In this document: positions 16,405 through 24,683 of the stretch, piece after piece
Layout of the letters: every line of letters begins with the position of its first letter
Numbering within the stretch: the first letter of the stretch is position 1
Assembly: GCF_030758975.1 (NCBI RefSeq)
Contig: NZ_CP132359.1
Span: 2,951,366-3,015,365, forward strand
Length of the DNA stretch: 64,000 nucleotides
Direction of reading: 5' to 3'
From: Bosea beijingensis
Lineage (GTDB): Bacteria > Pseudomonadota > Alphaproteobacteria > Rhizobiales > Beijerinckiaceae
The notes under the pieces: generated by a model
Database searches by the model: none
What the model was told of the DNA's origin: nothing
The model's input: the letters and a program-made list of their open reading frames with translations, nothing else
Translations under genes and position numbers: made by a program

Positions 16405-17180
16405 CAACGGCTCAGTATCAGGACCAGGAGGTCCGTCGCCCCGATCAGGACAACGAGGTCCGCCTTCCCAACGTCAATCCCGCTCGCCTGAACGGACGGG
16501 TCGACGCCCTCGACGGCAGCCGCCTGCATGGCTGGATCTGGGATGAGGCCCGTCCCGACGAGGCGATCACGGTCAGGATTTCCCTGGATGGCAAGGTCGT
16601 CGCCGAGACCAAGGCCGACCAGAGCCGGATCGACCTGCGCCGCAACGGCATCGGCGACGGCAAGCATGCCTTCTCGATCGATCTCGACGAGGCGCTGGTC
16701 GCGGCCCGCGCCCGCCTGACGGTCGTCGGTGTCTCCGCGGCGACCGGCGTGGAGCTGGAACTGCGCCTGCCGGCAGCGGACGAACTCGCGGCGGAGGCGG
16801 CGATCGCGGTGCCGCTGGCGCGCTTCTTCGACAAGGTCGAGATGCTGATCGTGCTCAACCGGCGCGCGCAGCTCGCCCAGAAGGAACTCAACGAGAAGCT
16901 CGACCGCATCGCGGCGCGGCTCGAAGAGAACCACGCGCTGGCCGAGGCGACCAAGGCCGAGACCGAGAGCCAGAGCGAGATCGTCCGCCGGCTCGGCGAA
17001 CTCGACGTCTTCCAGCTTCGCTTCGACGGCACGCTGCGCGCCTTCGATGATCGGCTGGCCGCCATCCGCAAGGAGGCGCAAGCGCCACTCCGGCAGGTCA
17101 CCGTCATTCTCGGTTTTCTCTCGACGCTCGCCGCGGTGATGTCCTTCGTCACGCTCGCCGTCACCTTGTGGGGAGGCTGA
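16401..17180 (+). CDS. Membrane-anchored coiled-coil protein with GW-D module
   Basis: Unrecognised protein of 259 residues. Residues 30-122 form a probable beta-sandwich module (RLHGWIWDEARPDEAITVRI, then NGIGDGKHAFSIDL) also seen in the proteins at 12030 and 17184. Residues 140-230 are charged and helical with coiled-coil character (AQKELNEKLDRIAARLEEN). Residues 234-257 are one hydrophobic helix at the C-terminus, so it is probably a tail-anchored inner-membrane protein with its bulk in the cytoplasm. Four-base overlap with the GT4 gene before it. A scaffold holding the glycosyltransferases at the membrane is one possibility. Confidence 0.75.
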   Translation: MTTAQYQDQEVRRPDQDNEVRLPNVNPARLNGRVDALDGSRLHGWIWDEARPDEAITVRISLDGKVVAETKADQSRIDLRRNGIGDGKHAFSIDLDEALVAARARLTVVGVSAATGVELELRLPAADELAAEAAIAVPLARFFDKVEMLIVLNRRAQLAQKELNEKLDRIAARLEENHALAEATKAETESQSEIVRRLGELDVFQLRFDGTLRAFDDRLAAIRKEAQAPLRQVTVILGFLSTLAAVMSFVTLAVTLWGG

Positions 17181-17183
17181 CCG

Positions 17184-19385
17184 ATGAGCGAGGTCATCGT
17201 TCCCGAGAGGACAGCGATCGCGCAGGCGCCGACTGTCGCCTGGACGCCGCTCGGCGAGAACGCGATCCTCGTCCGCAGCACCTGCGACGCGATTCCGGCG
17301 AAGGTGCCGGTCGCGGTCGACGGCAATCCGCGCAACCGCGCCCAGACGATGGTGCTGAGCTGGCGCCGGCCCGGCGCCGAGCCCGCGTCGGCTACCGGCT
17401 TCCTCTGCCTGGCACCGGCGCCCAGCGTCGACAATAGCGGTACCGGCGCCTTGCTGATCGGCCGCCCCGGCCGGCCGCTGCGGCTGATCCTGGCGCCGAA
17501 GCCGCAGCCCCTGCAGACCTTCCTCTCCGAGCTCGCCGACGATGCCGGCCAGGCCTTCCCGAGCGTGGTCGATGGCCTGCTCGAAGTGCTGCTGACCGGG
17601 GCGCCGAATCCGCGCCGCCTGCGGGCGGTGGCGATGCTGCTTCAGACGGTCGCGCGGCCGGGCGGCTTCGTCGAGGTGATGGGCAAGCTCGGCGAAACGA
17701 CGGGTGCGGGCGACGGCATCTTCCTGCAGGGCTGGACTTCCCATTTCGCGGCCGGCCGCGTGAAGCTCCTGATCTCGCATGGCGGACTGTCGCCGGCCCA
17801 TCTCGAAACCGGGACCTTCGAGCGCGACGATCTCGGCGAGGGCGCGCGCGGCTTCTTCGGCCTGCTGGAGGATTGCCACGCCCAGCATCCCGGCGAGATC
17901 GAGCGGCTCTATTTCCGCGGCAACGATGGCTGGCGCGCGCTTGAGGTCTATGAGCGCTACGTCCTGATCGAGCCGATAACCGTGCCCGGCCATCTGCGCG
18001 ACGGCCTGCAGCGCGGCACCGCTCCGCAGGCGACAGCCGACAAGCTCAAGCGCGCCTCGCAGCGCTTCGACGGGCGCGACACGGTCTGCCTGCTGGAGGA
18101 GCCGGTGCGCGCCGGCATCGACTCGGTGACGGTGGTCGAGGGCACCGGCGTGCTGATCATCGGCTGGCTGTTCGATCCCGAGCGCCGGGTCGGCGGCGTC
18201 ACGCTGCGCAGCGGCAGCCAGTCCTGCGCCGTCGATCGCCTTTGGACCCGCGTGCAGCGCGCCGACGTGACGGCGGCCTTCATGGAAGATCCGCGTTTCG
18301 GGCCGGCGCTTGCCTCGCGCCGCAACAATCACGGCTTCATCGTCTTCGCGCCGAAGCTTCTGCCGGAAGCCGGCCAGCCGCTGCATCTCGCCTTCGAGGT
18401 TCAGGGGACCGGCCCCGCCTTCCTGCCGCTCGAACCGAACCGGGCTCCGGCGCGGCGGGCGCTGGAGCGCGTGCTCGGCCTGCTCGACGCGCGGTCCTCG
18501 ACCGCCAGTGCAGTGGTCGAGCGCCAGATCGCGCCGGCCTTGCAGGCGGCCGAGATCGCGCCGCCGCGTGCCGCGGAGACGCTCGATGTCGGTACTTTCG
18601 ATCCCGAGGCACCACTCGGCCTCGTGATCGGGCTCGATCACCGCCATCGCGAATTGTCGGCGCTGTTCGCATTGCTCGCGATGGACCCGGAAGCGCGGCC
18701 CCTGCCGATCGTGCTCGCGGCACCCTCAGAAAGCTTCGACCGCGTCGGCGCGGAAGCATGGCGGCTGGCCCGCTTCTATGGGCTCTCCATGCGCCTCGTC
18801 GCGGTGGAGGGTGTCGAAGATGCCTGCGATGCGCTGGAGGCGGGCGTGCGTGCCTGCCGCTTCAACACGGTCGCCCTGCTTTCCGGCGCCGCGCAAATCC
18901 GCATGCCCGGCTGGCTCGGGCGATTGGAACGGGCCTATCGGGCGCGGGGCGGCCAATGCGTCGCGAGCCCGACCCTGCTCTTCGAGGACGATTCCATCCG
19001 CTGGGCCGGCGCCTGGCTGGAAGGCGAGGGGACGAGCCGGCGGATCGCCAACCGTTTCGTCGGTTATCCCTTGGAGGCGGTCGGCAATCTCGGCCCGATG
19101 GAGGTCGCGGCCGGCGCCAGCGAATGCTGCGTCCTGTCGCGCGCCGCCTTCATCGAGGTCGGCGGCTTCGCGCGCAACTATTTCACCACGGCGGAGAAGG
19201 GGCTCGATCTCTGCCTCAAGCTCCGGATGGCGGGCTCGCCCTCGCTCTGGGTGCCCGATGTCGAGGTCTATGCGGTCGATGACGGCGAAACGGCTGCGCC
19301 CCATGCCGGCGCGCTCGCGCAGCTCGCCGACCGCACCAGCTTCGACCGGCGCTGGGCGCTCGCCATCTCCAACATGAAAGGCTGA
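17184..19385 (+). CDS. Large protein with degenerate GT2-like domain
   Basis: Protein of 733 residues related in layout to the product of 12030-14324. The middle (about residue 323) has the shared module VLIIGWLFDPERRVGG, and residues 478-720 follow the GT2 fold (LGLVIGLDHRHRELSALFAL, ASPTLLFEDDSIRWAGAWLE, FIEVGGFARNY, GLDLCLKLRMAG). The metal-binding NSD of the paralogue is replaced by LLSGAAQ and the EDSDLCLK acids by EKGLDLCLK. It is therefore probably catalytically dead, or uses another chemistry. No signal peptide. Three bases after the membrane coiled-coil gene and two before the next GT4, so clearly in the operon. Confidence 0.78.
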   Translation: MSEVIVPERTAIAQAPTVAWTPLGENAILVRSTCDAIPAKVPVAVDGNPRNRAQTMVLSWRRPGAEPASATGFLCLAPAPSVDNSGTGALLIGRPGRPLRLILAPKPQPLQTFLSELADDAGQAFPSVVDGLLEVLLTGAPNPRRLRAVAMLLQTVARPGGFVEVMGKLGETTGAGDGIFLQGWTSHFAAGRVKLLISHGGLSPAHLETGTFERDDLGEGARGFFGLLEDCHAQHPGEIERLYFRGNDGWRALEVYERYVLIEPITVPGHLRDGLQRGTAPQATADKLKRASQRFDGRDTVCLLEEPVRAGIDSVTVVEGTGVLIIGWLFDPERRVGGVTLRSGSQSCAVDRLWTRVQRADVTAAFMEDPRFGPALASRRNNHGFIVFAPKLLPEAGQPLHLAFEVQGTGPAFLPLEPNRAPARRALERVLGLLDARSSTASAVVERQIAPALQAAEIAPPRAAETLDVGTFDPEAPLGLVIGLDHRHRELSALFALLAMDPEARPLPIVLAAPSESFDRVGAEAWRLARFYGLSMRLVAVEGVEDACDALEAGVRACRFNTVALLSGAAQIRMPGWLGRLERAYRARGGQCVASPTLLFEDDSIRWAGAWLEGEGTSRRIANRFVGYPLEAVGNLGPMEVAAGASECCVLSRAAFIEVGGFARNYFTTAEKGLDLCLKLRMAGSPSLWVPDVEVYAVDDGETAAPHAGALAQLADRTSFDRRWALAISNMKG

Positions 19386-19387
19386 GG

Positions 19388-20692
19388 ATGCGGGTTCTCG
19401 TGATATCGCACGGCCATCCCTCGATGTCCCTGGGGGGCGCTGAGGTGGCGTCCTACAACCTGCACAAGGGCTTGCAGGCCGGCGAGGGCGTCGATTCCCA
19501 TTTCCTCGCCCGTGTCGGCGCGCCGACGCCGCGCCATGCCGGCACGGCCTTGATGAGCCTGCGCCAGCGCGGCGGCGAACTGCTCTACTACGCCGAGGAT
19601 TACGACCACTTCCTGATCTCGAACCGGGCGACGGAGGAGATCGAGCGCGATTTCGTGCGCGTGCTGAACGACCTGAAGCCCGACGTGGTGCATTTCCACC
19701 ATTTCATCGGGCTCGGGCTCGAATGTCTGTTCGCGGTGCGCGATGCGCTGCCGGACGCGCTGATCGTGGTGACCTTCCACGAATATCTCTCGATCTGCCA
19801 CCATCACGGCCAGATGGTGAAGACCGGCGCCTTCAAGCTCTGCTACCGGTCCTCGCCGACCGATTGCAACGCCTGCTTCCCTGACATCTCGCCGGCCCGC
19901 TTCCTCGCCCGCGAGACCTTCATCAAGGGCATGCTGGGGCTCGCCGATCATTTCGTCTCGCCGAGCCGTTTCCTCGTCGACCGCTATCTCGACTGGGGCC
20001 TCGCCGAGGAGCGTTTCTCGGTGATCGAGAACGGCATCGACGTGGCCGGTGTCGCGCCGCCGCGGCCTCTGCCCGAGGGCAAGGGGCGGCGCTCGCGCTT
20101 CGCCTATTTCGGGCAGCTCACGCCCTACAAGGGGGCCGACGTGCTGATCGACGCGGTAACGCGCATCCCCGAGGACGTCTGGGGCGAGGATTCGATCCTG
20201 CTGGTCTATGGCGGCAATCTGGAGCGCCAGCCGCAAGCCTATCAGGACAAGTTCGCCAAGCTGGTCGAGGCCGCCGGGCGGCGCGTGCGCTTCTGCGGTG
20301 CCTTCCAGAACCGCGAGATGCCGAACCTGATGCGCTCGGTCGACTGGATGGTGATGCCTTCGGTCTGGTGGGAAAACTCGCCGATCGTGATCCAGGAGGC
20401 GTTTTTCCACGGCCGGCCGATCCTGGCGAGCAATCTCGGCGGCATGGCCGAGAAGATCACCGACGAGGTCGACGGCCTGCATTTCCGGCCCGGCAGCCCG
20501 GAGGATCTCGTCGACTGCATGACGCGCGCGCTGACCGAGCCCGGCCTGTGGGATCGCCTGCGCGGCGGCATCAAGCGGCCGATGAGCCATCGCGAATGCG
20601 CCGGCACGCATCTCGACCTCTATCGCCGCCTCCTCGCCGAGCGCAGCAAGCCCGTTCCCGCGCGGCAGGACGCCGCCGCGATGATCGCCTGA
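19388..20692 (+). CDS. Glycosyltransferase, GT4-like
   Basis: GT-B enzyme of 434 residues, paralogous to the protein at 15157. N-terminus MRVLVISHGHPSMSLGGAEV; C-terminal donor site WENSPIVIQEAFFHGRPILA. It has the same four-cysteine motif (C-x14-C-x7-C-x2-CFP) following FHEYLSI. It should add a second sugar in the same glycan. It starts two bases after the preceding stop; a 32-base gap separates it from the pyruvyltransferase gene. Confidence 0.9.
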   Translation: MRVLVISHGHPSMSLGGAEVASYNLHKGLQAGEGVDSHFLARVGAPTPRHAGTALMSLRQRGGELLYYAEDYDHFLISNRATEEIERDFVRVLNDLKPDVVHFHHFIGLGLECLFAVRDALPDALIVVTFHEYLSICHHHGQMVKTGAFKLCYRSSPTDCNACFPDISPARFLARETFIKGMLGLADHFVSPSRFLVDRYLDWGLAEERFSVIENGIDVAGVAPPRPLPEGKGRRSRFAYFGQLTPYKGADVLIDAVTRIPEDVWGEDSILLVYGGNLERQPQAYQDKFAKLVEAAGRRVRFCGAFQNREMPNLMRSVDWMVMPSVWWENSPIVIQEAFFHGRPILASNLGGMAEKITDEVDGLHFRPGSPEDLVDCMTRALTEPGLWDRLRGGIKRPMSHRECAGTHLDLYRRLLAERSKPVPARQDAAAMIA

Positions 20693-20724
20693 AACCATAA
20701 CGAGACAACAGGGGAGACCTGTCC

Positions 20725-21921
20725 ATGGCCCGCATCCTCGTCATCAGTCCCTCCGGGGAGGTCTATGACCACGACAATGTCCGCTGGTATCGCCATGCCG
20801 ATCTGCAGAGCCATATCGAGCACTACCACAATATCGGCGACGCCTTCGTCTTCGATTCCTCGCTGAAGCTGCTCAATTTCGAGAAGCTCGACGAACTGCC
20901 GATCGACCGCGTCGATGCCGCGATGATCGACCGGCTCAACGCCGAATACGATTACGTCTTCCTGCGCGGCTCCAACTATGTCCATGCGCAGATGAACTGG
21001 GCCAAGGCCGCCGAGGTGCTGCGCCGGCTCAAGCTGCCGGTGATCGCCTTCGGCATCGGCGCCCAGGCCCCGGTCAGCGGCAAGCTGGAATTGAGCGAGG
21101 ACACCAAGACGGTGCTCAAGCTCATTTCGGATTCGACCGCCTCGCTCGGCGTGCGCGGCACCTACTCCGCGGAGGTGCTGAACGATCTCGGCATCAGGAA
21201 TGTCCGCATCATCGGCTGTCCGACGGCGTTCCGGAACAACGATCCCAACCTCGCCATCCGTCTGCCGCCGCTCGAACAGATCAAGACGGTCGGCGTCACG
21301 CTGCGGCGCGAGGTCTCGAAGACCTATGCGCAGGACATCAAGCGCTACCTCACCTTCCACCGCTCGCTGGTGAAGGCGATGGCCGATCGCTTCGAGGTCA
21401 CGCTGATGGCGCAGGGCGAGGTCGAGGAGAAGAAGCTCGCGCTCGGCACGCCCGAGCAGAAGGCGCAGGCGCTCGCCGCGCTGAAAGAGAACGAGTGGGC
21501 CAATAACTGGTATCTCGATGAGCAGGTCACCGGGCTCTACCAGAGCCGGATGTTCTATTCCGACATCGTCGCGGAGTACGAGCGGCTGGTGCGCGGGCTT
21601 GACCTCGTGCTCGGCTATCGCCTGCACGGCAACCTGATGGCGCTCGCGAACGGCACGCCCTCGATCTACTTCACCTATGACAGCCGCACGGTCGAGTTTG
21701 CGGATACGTTCAAGATCCCGAGCATCGACGTCTTCGCCGGCCAGGACTTCAAGCTGGAAGAGCATTGGGACCAGGCGCGCTTCGATCGCTTCAACGCAGC
21801 CTACGGGCAGGTCTACCGCGCGATGAGCGGCTTCCTCAGCGAGAACAGGATCGACCACAAGATGGTCAAGCCGGCTGCGGCTGCGCAGGAGGTGCCCGCG
21901 CAGGAACGGAAGGTGGCATGA
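20725..21921 (+). CDS. Polysaccharide pyruvyltransferase family protein
   Basis: Protein of 398 residues of the PF04230-type family, which transfers pyruvate from phosphoenolpyruvate to sugars as ketals. Visible are VFLRGSNYVHAQMNW, the central VIAFGIGAQAP and SLGVRGTYSAEVLNDLGI, and the C-terminal active-site signature GYRLHGNLMALANGTP (about 296-311). A clear ribosome site (AGGGGAG) lies before the ATG. It shares the opening YDHDNVRWYR with the paralogue at 23087 (YDHDKVRWYR). Pyruvyl caps give glycans a negative charge and can serve as anchors for S-layer proteins; the second role is only an analogy here. Confidence 0.88.
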   Translation: MARILVISPSGEVYDHDNVRWYRHADLQSHIEHYHNIGDAFVFDSSLKLLNFEKLDELPIDRVDAAMIDRLNAEYDYVFLRGSNYVHAQMNWAKAAEVLRRLKLPVIAFGIGAQAPVSGKLELSEDTKTVLKLISDSTASLGVRGTYSAEVLNDLGIRNVRIIGCPTAFRNNDPNLAIRLPPLEQIKTVGVTLRREVSKTYAQDIKRYLTFHRSLVKAMADRFEVTLMAQGEVEEKKLALGTPEQKAQALAALKENEWANNWYLDEQVTGLYQSRMFYSDIVAEYERLVRGLDLVLGYRLHGNLMALANGTPSIYFTYDSRTVEFADTFKIPSIDVFAGQDFKLEEHWDQARFDRFNAAYGQVYRAMSGFLSENRIDHKMVKPAAAAQEVPAQERKVA

Positions 21922-23090
21922 GGCGCGCCCTTGCCCTGCGCGGGGCGCTGTCGGCTGCATGCTTGCTGCTGGCATTGCCCGCGATCGCGCAGGGCTACCG
22001 GCTCGAACTCGCGCCCGGCGCGCAGGAGGAGACGGTGGTTTCCTGGGCGCGCGAGCGCTGCGAGGAATGGGATCTGCCGGACGCGCCTTTGCGCGCCTTC
22101 CGCGACGACAAGGGCGAGGTCGTCGCCTTTGCCAGCCATTACCGCAGCCGCCCGCTGATCGGCCGCGACCTCACCTCGATCCGCAAGAGCTGCGCGGTCT
22201 CTTTCCAGGCGAAGAACAGCGCCGACCCGAGCCAGTTCAGCGACAAGAGCTGGATCGCTGCCACCTGGACCGATGACGGGCGCCATGTCCAGGCGCTGAT
22301 CCATGCCGAGTACCATGCCGACAAGCATCCCGGTGCCTGCCGCTTCAAGGAGGCGATGAGCTGCTGGTACAATGTCGTCACCGCCGCCCAGTCCGATGAT
22401 GGCGGGCGCAGCTTCAGGACCAGCGAGCCGCGCCCCCTCGTGGCGGCGCCGCCCTACAAGCAGGATGTCGGGCAGGGGCGACATCGCGGCTTCTTCAACC
22501 CCTCGAACATCGTCCAGAAGGACGGCGCCTGGTATGCGCTGATCGCGACCACCGGCGGCGAGGGCCAGAAGAACGGCGTCTGCCTGTTTCGCTCCACGGA
22601 TATCAAGGACGCGACGGCGTGGCGCGCCTTCGACGGGCAGGATTTCACGATTCCGGCGGTCGATCCCTATCGCGACGATGTGAGCCAGGCGCGCCCATGC
22701 CAGCCGCTCAGGTACCTGCCGACCACGGTCGGCTCGGTCACCCGGCATGAGGCGAGCGGGCAATGGCTCGCGATCTTCCATCTCGGCCCCGATCCCGGGC
22801 AGGGCATCGTCGGCGGGCGCGTCGCCTATAGCTGGTCGAAGGACCTGTTGACCTGGTCTCCGCTGCAGACGCTCGTCACGCATCCGACGATGTGGAGCAA
22901 GGATTGCAGTGACCGCGACCGCTATGCCTACGGCGCCGTCGCCGACCCGGCCTCGCCCTCGCGCAATTTCGAGACCACGGGCGATCAGCCCTTTCTGTTC
23001 ATGACCAAGATGCGTGTCGCCGACTGCAAGATCGGCCCGCAGCGCGATCTCGTCCGCATCAAAATCCGCATCGTGAAGGACACGCCATGA
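21918..23090 (+). CDS. Secreted beta-propeller-like protein (possible glycosidase)
   Basis: Protein of 390 residues with a good Sec signal peptide (MRRALALRGALSAACLLLAL, then PAIAQ). The mature part has repeated strand-turn units with Asp-box-like or GH43/GH32-like features (DDGGRSFRTSEPRPL, FFNPSNIVQKDGAWYALIAT, CLFRSTDIKDATAWRAFDG, YSWSKDLLTWSPLQTL), typical of five- or six-bladed propeller glycosidases and sialidase-like proteins. Several cysteines may form disulfides in the periplasm. It sits between two pyruvyltransferase genes with ATGA overlaps at both ends, so it may trim or bind the glycan after export. Family assignment is tentative. Confidence 0.65.
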   Translation: MRRALALRGALSAACLLLALPAIAQGYRLELAPGAQEETVVSWARERCEEWDLPDAPLRAFRDDKGEVVAFASHYRSRPLIGRDLTSIRKSCAVSFQAKNSADPSQFSDKSWIAATWTDDGRHVQALIHAEYHADKHPGACRFKEAMSCWYNVVTAAQSDDGGRSFRTSEPRPLVAAPPYKQDVGQGRHRGFFNPSNIVQKDGAWYALIATTGGEGQKNGVCLFRSTDIKDATAWRAFDGQDFTIPAVDPYRDDVSQARPCQPLRYLPTTVGSVTRHEASGQWLAIFHLGPDPGQGIVGGRVAYSWSKDLLTWSPLQTLVTHPTMWSKDCSDRDRYAYGAVADPASPSRNFETTGDQPFLFMTKMRVADCKIGPQRDLVRIKIRIVKDTP

Positions 23091-24544
23091 ATGCGCCCGC
23101 TCATCCGCTTCCGGCCAGCCAGGCCGTGCAGACCATGAAAATCCTGCGCGCGACCACGCAGGAGGTCGTCGTCCTCGTCGCGCGTGAGCCCGGCGGAAGC
23201 TGGCCGTCGCTGCGCCTCATTCTCGACGGTCAGGACTACGCCACGATCAACCCGGGCGCGCTCGTCACCGGTGATGCGGCCGTGGCCGAGATCGCGATTC
23301 CGCTGCCGGCCTTGCCGGAGACGCGATTGCGTTCCATCGCGGTTGCGGATGCCCGTACCGGGGCGCTTGCCCCCGGCTCGGAGTTGCGCCCGGTTTCGAA
23401 GACCAAGGCCCTGCGAGCGTTGGTGATCTACCCGGCCGGCGAGGTCTACGACCATGACAAGGTGCGCTGGTATCGCGCGCCGATGGAGAAGCTGCTCAGC
23501 GATTACTTCAATATCGGCGACATGATCGTCTACGACTCGACGCTGAAGCTCCTCGATTACGCCCATCTGGAGCCGATGAAGATCATGTCGCCGACGGATG
23601 CCGATATCGCGCGCTATGCCAGCGATTTCGATTTCGTCTTCGTGCGCGGCTCGAACTTCATCCATGAGAGCATGGAGTGGTTCCGCGCCGTCGAGGTACT
23701 GGAGAAGGTCAAGCTGCCGGTCTACGCCATCGGCGTCGGCGCGCAGGCGAGCCAGAATCGCAGGATCGAACTCCCGGACGCCTCGAAGCGCTTCTGGTCG
23801 ATCGTGGCCGAGCGCTCGGCCGCCATCGGCGTGCGCGGCGCCTTCAGCGCCGAGACGCTCCGGCAGAACGGCATCCGCAATGTCGAGGTGGTCGGCTGCC
23901 CCTCGATCTTCCGCACCCGCAACCGCGACCTCAAGATCCGCGTTCCCGATCAGCGCGAGATCCGCAAGGTCGCGTTCAGCCTGCGCCGCGAGGCCGACAA
24001 GAGCTACACCGCCGACCCGGAAGCCTATCTGCGCAATCAGAAGGCCGCGCTGCTCAAGGTCGATGCCCAGAGCGAGATGGTGATGTCCTCGCATGGCGAG
24101 CAGGAGGAGAAGGCCTTCTTCCTGCGCGACCCCGCCGCCAAGGAGAAAGCCGTCGCGGAGTTCACCCGCACCGGCTGGTGGAGCGGAGCGGACGATGCCG
24201 CGATGCGCCGGATCTACGAGAAGCAGCTCTTCTCGTTCTTCGATGTCGAGCATTACGACGCCTTCGCCCGCTCGCAGGACCTTGCCGTTGGCTATCGCGT
24301 CCATGGCGTGCTGCCGGCCGTGGCGCATGGCGTGCCCGGCGTGCTCGTCGCCTATGACACGCGCAGCCAGGAACTGGCGGAGACGCTGAAGATCCCGGTC
24401 GTGCCGGAGGCGGCCTTGGCCGAGGGCGGCTGGCGCGCGGTCTATCAGGAGGCGGCGCTGAACGGCCTCGCGAAGAGCTATGCCGGCTCCTACGACCGGA
24501 TGCGCGGTTTCCTCGACCGGAACGGCATCCCTCACCGGATGTAA
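23087..24544 (+). CDS. Polysaccharide pyruvyltransferase family protein with N-terminal extension
   Basis: Protein of 485 residues. The first 105 residues are a beta-rich extension (EVVVLVAREPGGSWPSLRLI) absent from the paralogue at 20725. The remainder is a pyruvyltransferase fold (VFVRGSNFIHESMEWF, YAIGVGAQASQNRRIEL, IGVRGAFSAETLRQNGIRNV) ending with GYRVHGVLPAVAHGVP, in which the family RxHG is kept. Two members in one operon may pyruvylate different positions, or one may use a different donor. Confidence 0.85.
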   Translation: MNAPAHPLPASQAVQTMKILRATTQEVVVLVAREPGGSWPSLRLILDGQDYATINPGALVTGDAAVAEIAIPLPALPETRLRSIAVADARTGALAPGSELRPVSKTKALRALVIYPAGEVYDHDKVRWYRAPMEKLLSDYFNIGDMIVYDSTLKLLDYAHLEPMKIMSPTDADIARYASDFDFVFVRGSNFIHESMEWFRAVEVLEKVKLPVYAIGVGAQASQNRRIELPDASKRFWSIVAERSAAIGVRGAFSAETLRQNGIRNVEVVGCPSIFRTRNRDLKIRVPDQREIRKVAFSLRREADKSYTADPEAYLRNQKAALLKVDAQSEMVMSSHGEQEEKAFFLRDPAAKEKAVAEFTRTGWWSGADDAAMRRIYEKQLFSFFDVEHYDAFARSQDLAVGYRVHGVLPAVAHGVPGVLVAYDTRSQELAETLKIPVVPEAALAEGGWRAVYQEAALNGLAKSYAGSYDRMRGFLDRNGIPHRM

Positions 24545-24683
24545 GGGCAATAGTATTCCGCATTTTCTTCACGCGAACCGGGGGCCACTTCGCTCGAAAA
24601 TGCTTTGGTCCGGACCCATGAACGGCCCTCGCAAAGGCGCAAGGGCTTTCCGGCTATCGGCTTCCACGAACCAGGAGACGATC
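24545..24683. other. Short intergenic gap before GSCFA gene
   Basis: About 140 bases with no hairpin I can support. The GSCFA gene has its own ribosome site (CAGGAGA before 24684) and may be read from the upstream transcript or from a promoter here. Confidence 0.3.

Noticed and set aside
16053..18647. Open frame of 864 codons on the minus strand
   Set aside because: It is antisense to four well-supported glycan genes, is rich in R, A, D, H and E with no recognisable domain, and arises from codon bias in GC-rich DNA.
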